Assembly (NCBI GenBank): GCA_019689695.1
Contig: JADGHA010000318.1
Span: 1 to 5,214 of the forward strand
DNA: 5,214 nucleotides
Source: Micromonosporaceae bacterium
Lineage (GTDB): Bacteria > Actinomycetota > Actinomycetes > Mycobacteriales > Micromonosporaceae
Direction: 5' to 3'
This document shows positions 1 to 5,214 of this stretch, piece by piece. Position 1 is the first letter of the stretch, and the number at the start of each line of letters is the position of its first letter. Below the pieces are notes generated by a model. The model was given only the letters and a program-made list of their open reading frames with translations. It was not told the DNA's origin and did no database searches. The translations under genes and the position numbers were made by a program.

Positions 1-35
1 GGGATGAGACCACCGGGCGGGGGTAGGCGGATGGC

Positions 36-701
36 ATGACCGGAATCGAACAGAAGCGGCGACTGGCACGCGCGGTGCGCAGCCGGATGGGTCGGGGATT
101 CGCCGAGGAAAGCGGATTCCGGGTCATCGGCAACCCGGCGAGCCTGTTCCAGATCCTGTACCTGTCGGTATTGCTCGCCAGCGACCGCAACTACCCCCGG
201 GCGGTGCGGACCGCGCGGATGTTGCGGGACCGCGGGTGGGAGTCGGCGGCCGCGATGGCGGGCTCGCTGCACGATGAGCGCGCAGCGCTGATCCGGACCG
301 CGGGCCGGCGCAGGGACGCGGACCGGCTGGCCGCTACGCTCGGCGACCTGGCACAGAAGATCGTCGACCGCTACCGCGGCGACCTGCGCCGGCTGCGCAC
401 CGAGGCGAAGCGGGATCCCGGCCGGGAACGGGAGCTGCTGAAGAAGCTCCCCGGCGTCACCGACCGTGCGGTCGACAACTTCTTCCAGGAAGTGCAGGTG
501 CTGTGGCAGGAGGTGGCCCCGTTCGTCGACCGGCGGGCGCTGGCCGCGGCCCGCAAGCTGGACCTCGGCCGGACGGTCGCCGATCTGGCCGGGCTCGCCA
601 AGGCCCGCGAGTCGGAGCGGCTGGCCTGGCTCGCCGGTGCGCTGGTGCGGGTCGACGTGGAGAACCGGTACGACGAGATCCGGGCCGCCGTCCCCGCCTA
701 G
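36..701 (+). CDS. HhH-GPD superfamily (endonuclease III-like) protein, active-site variant
   Basis: A 221-residue soluble protein with no signal peptide or membrane segment. It resembles the helix-hairpin-helix base-excision DNA glycosylase fold: an N-terminal helical part with the 'FQILYLSVLLAS' segment (residues 38-49) typical of the first core helix, a middle helical region, the hairpin motif LPGV at 138-141, and PFVD at 162-165, where D165 falls at the catalytic aspartate. In endonuclease III the hairpin reads LPGVGRKTA with a catalytic lysine; here the aligned residue is R144, so beta-lyase activity is doubtful and monofunctional glycosylase activity or a non-catalytic DNA-binding role is possible. 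The protein has no cysteine, so the C-terminal 4Fe-4S loop of EndoIII/MutY is absent. The ATG at 36 follows a G-rich stretch (AGGCGG, 25-30) 5 nt upstream. It is separated from the importer operon by a hairpin, so a functional link to transport is not suggested. The fold assignment is by motif reading only; the exact substrate is unknown. Confidence 0.8.
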   Translation: MTGIEQKRRLARAVRSRMGRGFAEESGFRVIGNPASLFQILYLSVLLASDRNYPRAVRTARMLRDRGWESAAAMAGSLHDERAALIRTAGRRRDADRLAATLGDLAQKIVDRYRGDLRRLRTEAKRDPGRERELLKKLPGVTDRAVDNFFQEVQVLWQEVAPFVDRRALAAARKLDLGRTVADLAGLAKARESERLAWLAGALVRVDVENRYDEIRAAVPA

Positions 702-719
702 CCGGCACGCTCTATAGTG

Positions 720-746
720 GACGGCGCCGCGGCCGGCGGCGCCGTC
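720..746 (+). terminator. Probable intrinsic terminator hairpin after the HhH gene
   Basis: A perfect 11-bp inverted repeat: GACGGCGCCGC (720-730), loop GGCCG (731-735), GCGGCGCCGTC (736-746). It begins 19 nt after the stop codon at 699-701. The stem is almost all G/C and is followed by only a short T-containing stretch (TTATCC, 747-752), as is common for actinobacterial terminators with weak U-tracts. It probably insulates the importer operon from read-through. An RNA-processing or attenuator role is less likely but not excluded. Confidence 0.7.
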
Positions 747-765
747 TTATCCTCCGCGTAGTTAC

Positions 766-771
766 TAGGCT
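766..771 (+). promoter_or_regulatory. Candidate -10 element (TAGGCT) upstream of the importer operon
   Basis: TAGGCT fits the TAGRNT-like -10 hexamers common at actinobacterial housekeeping-sigma promoters, and would place a transcript start near 777-779 with an untranslated leader of about 90 nt before the ATG at 867. No good -35 is visible at the expected distance; the sequence there belongs to the 3' arm of the terminator hairpin and TTATCC. It is a candidate by inspection only, competing with the one at 794-823. Confidence 0.3.
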
Positions 772-793
772 GTGACCGTTCCGACGTCATCGA

Positions 794-823
794 TTGATCA
801 AATGGCGATAGCGTCCGGACAAT
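794..823 (+). promoter_or_regulatory. Candidate sigma70-type promoter for the importer operon
   Basis: TTGATC (794-799, 4 of 6 to TTGACA) and GACAAT (818-823, 4 of 6 to TATAAT) are separated by 18 bp. The start of transcription would be near 829-831, giving a leader of about 37 nt to the ATG at 867. The -35 sits inside the perfect palindrome TTGATCAA (794-801), and the -10 overlaps the palindrome GTCCGGAC (813-820), so a bound regulator could occlude it. The match is moderate and unsupported by mapping data. Confidence 0.35.
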
Positions 824-855
824 TCGACAGTCGGTGATCGGTCAGACAGCCCACC

Positions 856-860
856 GGAGG
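856..860 (+). promoter_or_regulatory. Shine-Dalgarno GGAGG that fixes the binding-protein start at 867
   Basis: GGAGG lies 6 nt before the ATG at 867, an ideal distance. The longer in-frame GTG at 834 has no comparable purine-rich element upstream (the preceding bases are ACAATTCGACAGTCG). This decides in favour of the ATG. Confidence 0.85.
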
Positions 861-866
861 ATCGCC

Positions 867-2477
867 ATGTCACCACTGCTTCGTCCGGCCGCTGTTCTGG
901 TCGCGTTCGCCCTCGCCGCCTCCGCCTGCAGCTCGATCGGCTCCGACGAGCCGGCCACGTCGACCACGGGCGACCGCCCGGTCAAGGCCGGCGGCACGCT
1001 TCGGGTGGCGCTCGCCGAAGAGCCGGACCGGTTGGACCCCACGCTCGCCCGCACCCTGGTCGGCCGGACCGTGTTCAGCGCGATGTGCGAGAAGCTGTAC
1101 GACATCAACGAGAAGCTCGAGATCGTGCCCCAGCTGGCCGACGGGCTGCCCACCATCTCCGCCGACGGCAAGACGGTGACCATCAAGATCCGCTCGGGCG
1201 TGAAGTTCGCCGACGGGACCATGCTGGACGCCGCGGCGGTCAAGACGTCGCTGGACCGGCACCGCACCCTCACCGGTTCCGCGCGCGCCAGCGAGCTGTC
1301 CAGCGTGGCCGGCGTGGACGTGGTCGATCCGTCCACTGTGGCTATCCGGCTGAAGGAGCCGTTCGCCCCGCTCGCCGCGGTGCTTGCGGACCGCGCGGGC
1401 ATGATCATGTCGCCGGCCGCGCTGAAGGCCCGCGGGGAGGACTTCGCCAGCGGGCCGGTGTGCGTGGGGCCGTTCAAGTTCTCCAGCCGGGTTGCCCAGG
1501 ACCGGATCGAGCTGGTCAAGGACCCCAACTACTACGACGCCGACAAGGTCAAGGCCGACAAGATCGTCTACGAGATCATCGCCGACTCCACCACCCGCTT
1601 CAACAACCTGCGTTCCGGCGACGTGGACGTGATCGACCGGCCGGCCGCCACCGACGTGGACGCGTTGCAGGCCGACAGCAACCTGCGGCTGCTCACCAGC
1701 GACTCGCTGGGCTACCAGGGCATCACCCTCAACCTGGCCAACCGGGACGGGGTCACCAAGCCGCCGGCCCCGCTCACCGCCCCGTACGCCGGGCCGGTCG
1801 CCAGCGACGCGCGGGTCCGGCACGCCTTCGAGCTGAGCCTGGACCGCGAGGCGATCAACCGGGTGGTGTTCCGTGGCAAGTACCAGCCTGCCTGCGGACC
1901 GATCAGCCCGAGCAGCCCGTACTCCTCGGACGCCGCGCAGAAGTGCCCGCCGCACGACCCGGCACAGGCCAAAAAGCTGCTCGCCGAAGCCGGTGTGACC
2001 ACACCGCTCAAGGTGAGCCTGGTGGTCGCCAACACCCCGGACGGCCGGCGGCTCGGCGAGGCGATCCAGGCGCAGGCCCGTGAGGGCGGGTTCGACGTGC
2101 AACTGCAGCCGACCGAGTTCTCCGCGGCGCTGGACGCCACCGACGCCGGCAAGTACCAGATGTTCGCCATCGGCTGGTCCGGCCGGGTCGACCCGGACGG
2201 CAACATCGCCAGCTTCGTCACCACCCAGGGCTCGCTGAACATCGCCGGCTACAGCAACCCCGACGTCGACCGGATGGTCGCGCAGGCCCGCGCCACCAAT
2301 GACCAGGCCCAGCGGCGCGACCTGTACGGCCAGATCATCGCCAAGGTGCAGGAAGACCTGCCGCTGATCTACCTGTACCGGACGGTGAACTTCACCGGGG
2401 TGTCGGCGAAGGTCGGCGGCGTGAAGATGTACCCGGACGGCATCATCCGCGTCACCGAGGCGGGTTTCACGGAGTAG
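867..2477 (+). CDS. ABC transporter substrate-binding lipoprotein, family 5 (peptide/nickel type)
   Basis: A 536-residue extracytoplasmic binding protein (SBP_bac_5 type) that should deliver its ligand to the permeases encoded downstream. Residues 1-20 form a lipoprotein signal peptide (hydrophobic core A8-A18) ending in ASA-C with C21 as the lipidated cysteine, followed by a Ser/Thr/Gly-rich linker to about residue 38. The mature domain starts with GGTLRVAL (42-49), continues with the DGKTVTIKIRSGVKFADGT segment (100-118), GPVCVGPFKF (196-205) and the DPNYYDADK segment (219-227), then the ARVRHAFELSLDREAI helix (315-330), and ends with GWSGRVDPDGNI (436-447). All are hallmarks of the DppA/OppA/NikA class, and the length is normal. 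The start at ATG 867 is preferred over GTG 834 because of the GGAGG at 856-860. It has four non-lipid cysteines (74, 199, 343, 360) and a proline-rich loop at 293-311. It is the first gene of the operon, with 2 bp to the permease. The ligand is unknown. Confidence 0.96.
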   Translation: MSPLLRPAAVLVAFALAASACSSIGSDEPATSTTGDRPVKAGGTLRVALAEEPDRLDPTLARTLVGRTVFSAMCEKLYDINEKLEIVPQLADGLPTISADGKTVTIKIRSGVKFADGTMLDAAAVKTSLDRHRTLTGSARASELSSVAGVDVVDPSTVAIRLKEPFAPLAAVLADRAGMIMSPAALKARGEDFASGPVCVGPFKFSSRVAQDRIELVKDPNYYDADKVKADKIVYEIIADSTTRFNNLRSGDVDVIDRPAATDVDALQADSNLRLLTSDSLGYQGITLNLANRDGVTKPPAPLTAPYAGPVASDARVRHAFELSLDREAINRVVFRGKYQPACGPISPSSPYSSDAAQKCPPHDPAQAKKLLAEAGVTTPLKVSLVVANTPDGRRLGEAIQAQAREGGFDVQLQPTEFSAALDATDAGKYQMFAIGWSGRVDPDGNIASFVTTQGSLNIAGYSNPDVDRMVAQARATNDQAQRRDLYGQIIAKVQEDLPLIYLYRTVNFTGVSAKVGGVKMYPDGIIRVTEAGFTE

Positions 2478-2479
2478 CC

Positions 2480-3439
2480 GTGCGCCGCTACCTGCTGCGC
2501 CGGCTGCTGGAGTCGGTGGTGACCCTGATCCTGGTCACCATGGTGGTCTTCGCCGGGGTGCGCGCGCTGCCGGGCGACCAGGTGCGCGCCCTCGCCGGCG
2601 AGGAGGCCGACCCGGCGGCCCTGGAACAGCTGCGCCACGAGTACGGGCTGGACCAGCCGATCCCCGTGCAGTACGCCCGCTACGTCGCCAAGGCCTTCTC
2701 CGGTGACCTGGGTACGTCGGCCCGCACCGGCCTCCCGGTCGCCGACACCATCCGGCACGCCCTGCCGGTGACCCTGCAGCTGTCCGCGTTCGCCGTCGTC
2801 ATCGCGGTCCTCATCGGACTGACCACCGGCGTCCTGGCCGCGGTGCGCCGGCGTACCGCGGCGGAGTGGGCGGCGAACACGGTGGCGCTGCTCGGCCTGT
2901 CCGTGCCCAACTTCTGGTTCGGACTGATGGCCGTGCTGATCTTCGCCATCGCGTTCCCGGTCCTGCCCGCCTCGGGGTTCGTCTCGGTCTTCGACAACCC
3001 GGTGGAGAGCTTCCGGCACCTGCTGATGCCCGCGGTGGTGCTCGGCTCCGGCCTGGCCGCGGTCATCATGCGGCAGTGCCGGTCGGCGATGCTGGAGGCG
3101 CTGGGCGCGGACTACGTGCGCACCGCCCGCGCGAAGGGCCTCGGCGGGGCGCAGGTGGTGCTCGGGCACGCGCTGCGCAACAGCCTGATCGTGGTGACCA
3201 CCATCGTCGGCCTGCAGCTCGGCGTGCTCATCTCCGGCGCGGTGGTGACCGAGCAGATCTTCGTCCTGCCCGGCTTCGGCAAGCTCACCATCGACGCCGT
3301 CTTCACCCGCGACTACCCGCTGATCCAGGGTGTGGTGCTGGTGACCGCGACCGCGTACATCGGGCTCAACCTGCTGGTCGACCTGCTCTACTCGGTGATC
3401 GACCCGCGGGTCCGGGTCGGTGGGGCGGTGGCCCAATGA
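2480..3439 (+). CDS. DppB-family ABC transporter permease (first inner-membrane subunit)
   Basis: A 319-residue integral membrane protein, normal length for DppB/OppB. The N-terminus RRYLLRRLLESVVTLILV is the classic start of this family. Predicted membrane segments are at about 11-28, 98-122, 133-158, 181-197, 236-258 and 283-303, with an extracytoplasmic domain between the first two (about 30-97, containing GDLGTS at 75-80). The cytoplasmic EAA coupling loop is seen at 206-222 (EALGADYVRTARAKGLG), which docks the ATPase. The C-terminus has the family pattern LPGFGKLTIDAVFTRDYP (263-280) and DLLYSVIDPRVR (301-312). The start is GTG at 2480, 2 bp after the preceding stop, with GGAG (2471-2474) 5 nt upstream inside the end of the binding-protein gene, indicating coupled translation. 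It shares an ATGA overlap with the next permease. It would pair with the DppC-type protein as the channel heterodimer. Confidence 0.96.
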   Translation: MRRYLLRRLLESVVTLILVTMVVFAGVRALPGDQVRALAGEEADPAALEQLRHEYGLDQPIPVQYARYVAKAFSGDLGTSARTGLPVADTIRHALPVTLQLSAFAVVIAVLIGLTTGVLAAVRRRTAAEWAANTVALLGLSVPNFWFGLMAVLIFAIAFPVLPASGFVSVFDNPVESFRHLLMPAVVLGSGLAAVIMRQCRSAMLEALGADYVRTARAKGLGGAQVVLGHALRNSLIVVTTIVGLQLGVLISGAVVTEQIFVLPGFGKLTIDAVFTRDYPLIQGVVLVTATAYIGLNLLVDLLYSVIDPRVRVGGAVAQ

Positions 3440-4317
3440 CCACCGTCGCCGAGCCGGTCACCGCCCCGGCGTCCCTCGCCGGTCCCCGGCGCCGGGCCCT
3501 GCGCCGGCTGCTGCGCAACCCGCTGGCCATGACCGGGTTGGTCGTGGTGCTCGTCGCGGTGCTCGCCGCGCTGCTGGCCGACCTGGTCGCACCGTATCCG
3601 GCCGCCCGCACCGACTTCTCCGCCGCGTTGCAGCCGCCCTCCGGACGGCACTGGTTCGGCACCGACGAGCTCGGCCGCGACCAGTTCTCCCGGGTGCTGT
3701 TCGGGCTGCGCGCCTCGGTCACGGTGGGGCTGGCCGCGGTCGGCCTGTCGATGGCGGTCGGCGTGCCGCTCGGCCTGCTCGCCGGTTTCTACCGGGTGCT
3801 CGACCCGTTCGTCTCGCGGCTGGTCGACACCATGCTGGCCTTCCCGTTTTTGATCCTCGCGGTGGGGCTGGCCGCCATCCGTGGGGCGTCGCTGGTCACC
3901 GCCGTCGTGGCGATCGGGGTGGCGGAGATCCCGCTGGTGGTCCGGGTGACGCGCGGCGAGACGCTGCGGCTGCGCGAGATGGACTACGTATCCGCGGCGG
4001 TGGCCAGCGGCGCGAGCGACGGCGTCCTGCTGCGCCGGCACATCCTGCCCAACGCGGTGAACGCGCTGATCGTCCAGGCCACGGTGACCATCCCGGCGGC
4101 GATCATCGGAGAGGCCGTGCTCTCCTTCCTGGGCCTGGGCGTGCGTCCGCCCACGCCGTCGCTGGGGGTGATGCTGGCCAGCGCCCAGCCGCTGTTCCGG
4201 GACGGGCCGTGGATGGTGGTCTTCCCTGGCCTGGCCATCGTGCTGCTCACCCTCGCGTTCAACCTGCTCGGCGACGGGCTGCGCGACGCGCTCGACCCGC
4301 GGGAGAGCCACCGGTGA
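3436..4317 (+). CDS. DppC-family ABC transporter permease (second inner-membrane subunit)
   Basis: A 293-residue inner-membrane protein. It has a basic cytoplasmic N-terminus (residues 16-28, rich in Arg), a first membrane segment at about 31-52, the OppC_N-type motif HWFGTDELGRDQFSRVLFG (72-90), further membrane segments at about 94-117, 131-147, 152-168, 212-234 and 258-279, the EAA loop at 180-207 (REMDYVSAAVASGAS then LPNAVNA), the signature EAVLSFLGLGVRPPTPSLG (226-244), and the C-terminal NLLGDGLRDALDPR motif (276-289). The start is the ATG at 3436, which overlaps the DppB-type stop (ATGA). The frame is open further upstream to 2866, but that part lies over the first permease and encodes no membrane-protein pattern. 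A TTT-TTG codon pair at 3847-3852 (F138-L139) is unusual in this GC-rich context but in frame and harmless. The gene ends in a GTGA overlap with the ATPase. Confidence 0.96.
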   Translation: MTTVAEPVTAPASLAGPRRRALRRLLRNPLAMTGLVVVLVAVLAALLADLVAPYPAARTDFSAALQPPSGRHWFGTDELGRDQFSRVLFGLRASVTVGLAAVGLSMAVGVPLGLLAGFYRVLDPFVSRLVDTMLAFPFLILAVGLAAIRGASLVTAVVAIGVAEIPLVVRVTRGETLRLREMDYVSAAVASGASDGVLLRRHILPNAVNALIVQATVTIPAAIIGEAVLSFLGLGVRPPTPSLGVMLASAQPLFRDGPWMVVFPGLAIVLLTLAFNLLGDGLRDALDPRESHR

Positions 4318-5214
4318 CCCCGCTGCTCGAGGTGCGCGACCTGACCGTCCGATTCTCCACTGAGGACGGTCCGGTCCTGGCGGTGGACGCCGCCTCGTTC
4401 GATGTCGGCGAAGGCGAGGTGCTCGCCCTGGTCGGCGAGTCGGGCTGTGGCAAGAGCGTGACCGCGCTGGCGCTGACCGGCCTGCTCCCGCGCGGCGCCG
4501 CGGTCTCCGGCGAGATCCGGTTCACCCCCTCCGGGCGGGACCTGCGCGAGCTGACCGAGCGGGAGCTGCGCGAGGTCCGCGGCCGCGACATCGCCTACGT
4601 CTTCCAGGAGCCGATGACCTCGCTCAACCCGGTGCTCACCATCGGCCGGCAGATCGGCGAGGTACTCCGGCGGCACCAGCGGATGCGCGGCGAGGCGGCC
4701 CGCCGGCGGGCCGCGGAGCTGCTCAGCCTGGTCGGCATCCCGCTCCCGGAGCGGCGCCTGCGGGAGTACCCGCACCAGCTCTCCGGCGGGATGCGGCAGC
4801 GCGTGATGATCGCCATGGCGGTGGCCTGCCGGCCGCGGCTGCTGGTGGCGGACGAGCCGACCACCGCGCTGGACGTGACCGTCCAGGCCGGCATCCTGGA
4901 CGTGCTGCGCGACCTGCGCGCCCAGATCGGCACCGCGGTGCTGCTCATCACGCACGACCTGGGCGTGGTCGCGGACATCGCCGACCGGGTGGTGGTGATG
5001 TACGCCGGGCGCACCATCGAGGAGGCGCCGGCACCGGCCCTGTTCGCCACGCCCAGCCACCCGTACACCAGAGGGCTGCTGGACGCGGTGCCCAACCCGG
5101 CCAGGCACGCGGAGGGCGGGCTGCGGGAGATCCCGGGGCGGGTGCCGGTGCTGCGGGAGGCTCCGGAGGCGTGCACCTTCGCCGACCGGTGCGGGTACGC
5201 CGACGACCTGTGCC
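4314..5214 (+). CDS. DppD-family ABC transporter ATPase, partial (3' end outside window)
   Basis: The first 300 residues of the ATPase that energises the importer; the frame is open to the right edge, so the C-terminus is missing. All nucleotide-binding motifs are intact: Walker A GESGCGKS (41-48), Q-loop Q98 in YVFQEPMTSLNP, ABC signature LSGGMRQR (156-163), Walker B LLVADEP (176-182, with D180 and catalytic E181), D-loop TALD (184-187) and switch histidine H214 (ITHD). After the ATPase core comes the oligopeptide/dipeptide-specific C-terminal extension: HPYTRGLLDAVP (249-260), IPGRVP (273-278), then a cysteine-rich stretch with C287, C293 and C300 (CTFADRC...C). In this family that extension binds a 4Fe-4S cluster in at least one characterised DppD. 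The start is GTG at 4314, overlapping the permease stop (GTGA), with GGGAG at 4301-4305. DppD rather than DppF is inferred from gene order and the extension; full-length relatives are about 320-350 residues. Confidence 0.95.
   Translation, partial: MTPLLEVRDLTVRFSTEDGPVLAVDAASFDVGEGEVLALVGESGCGKSVTALALTGLLPRGAAVSGEIRFTPSGRDLRELTERELREVRGRDIAYVFQEPMTSLNPVLTIGRQIGEVLRRHQRMRGEAARRRAAELLSLVGIPLPERRLREYPHQLSGGMRQRVMIAMAVACRPRLLVADEPTTALDVTVQAGILDVLRDLRAQIGTAVLLITHDLGVVADIADRVVVMYAGRTIEEAPAPALFATPSHPYTRGLLDAVPNPARHAEGGLREIPGRVPVLREAPEACTFADRCGYADDLC

Noticed and set aside
713..718. TATAGT as a -10 element
   Set aside because: No -35 lies at a suitable distance upstream, and the transcript start would fall inside the 720-746 hairpin, so a terminator context is more sensible.
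457..775. Several short open frames on both strands over the end of the HhH gene
   Set aside because: They have Arg/Pro/Gly-rich composition, no motif and no ribosome-binding site, and overlap a gene with a recognisable fold.
870..2102. Long open frame (410 codons) on the minus strand across the binding-protein gene
   Set aside because: The translation is rich in His, Arg, Gly and Val with no family motif. It is the expected by-product of GC-rich codon usage opposite a convincingly identified gene.
2866..3435. In-frame upstream extension of the second permease giving a 483-residue protein
   Set aside because: The extra 190 residues lie over the first permease in another frame and are Arg/Gly/Ala-rich nonsense. 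The ATG at 3436 gives the normal DppC N-terminus.
2369..3436. Long minus-strand open frame across the first permease
   Set aside because: Its low-complexity composition (His, Gln, Arg, Asp, Gly) and exact opposition to a DppB-type permease with intact EAA loop show it to be a shadow.
3388..5108. Two long minus-strand open frames (3388-4311 and 3984-5108) across the second permease and ATPase
   Set aside because: Both are antisense to genes with complete family motifs, overlap one another, and have arbitrary composition.
1..5214. tRNA, rRNA, CRISPR array, insertion sequence, attachment site or defence/biosynthetic system
   Set aside because: No repeat-spacer pattern, transposase, terminal repeats or structured RNA gene was seen. 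Everything from 867 onward is a standard peptide/nickel-type ABC importer.

Overview
The window is high-GC, tightly packed bacterial DNA. It has GTG as well as ATG starts, strong G/C preference at third codon positions, 4-bp stop/start overlaps and a lipoprotein-type solute-binding protein, which together point to an actinomycete. A member of the Micromonosporaceae or a neighbouring family would fit, but that is inference and the sequence does not settle it. All recognised genes lie on the + strand.

Layout. (1) 36-701 is a small cysteine-free protein of the helix-hairpin-helix base-excision-repair (HhH-GPD / endonuclease III-like) fold. It keeps the catalytic-type aspartate but has arginine where bifunctional enzymes have lysine. 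(2) 702-866 is an intergenic region. It holds a perfect 11-bp GC-rich hairpin that probably ends the first transcript (720-746), two candidate promoters, two 8-bp palindromes and a clear Shine-Dalgarno (856-860). (3) 867-5214 is a peptide/nickel-type ABC importer operon: lipoprotein substrate-binding protein (867-2477), DppB-type permease (2480-3439), DppC-type permease (3436-4317) and a DppD-type ATPase (4314 to beyond the right edge). The second ATPase (DppF type) usual in this family would be expected just downstream and is not in the window.

How it works together. The lipoprotein would capture a ligand outside the cell. The two permeases form the membrane channel and dock the ATPase through their EAA loops. 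The ATPase powers import. Gene spacing (2-bp gap, then ATGA and GTGA overlaps) indicates one translationally coupled transcript. The substrate (oligopeptide, dipeptide, nickel chelate, opine, glycoside or other) cannot be read from this sequence.

No undescribed system is evident. The importer is textbook in order and motifs. The items most worth a second look are the active-site variant of the HhH protein, the palindrome-overlapped promoter region, the two possible starts of the binding protein, and the cysteine-rich (probable Fe-S) tail of the ATPase cut by the window edge.
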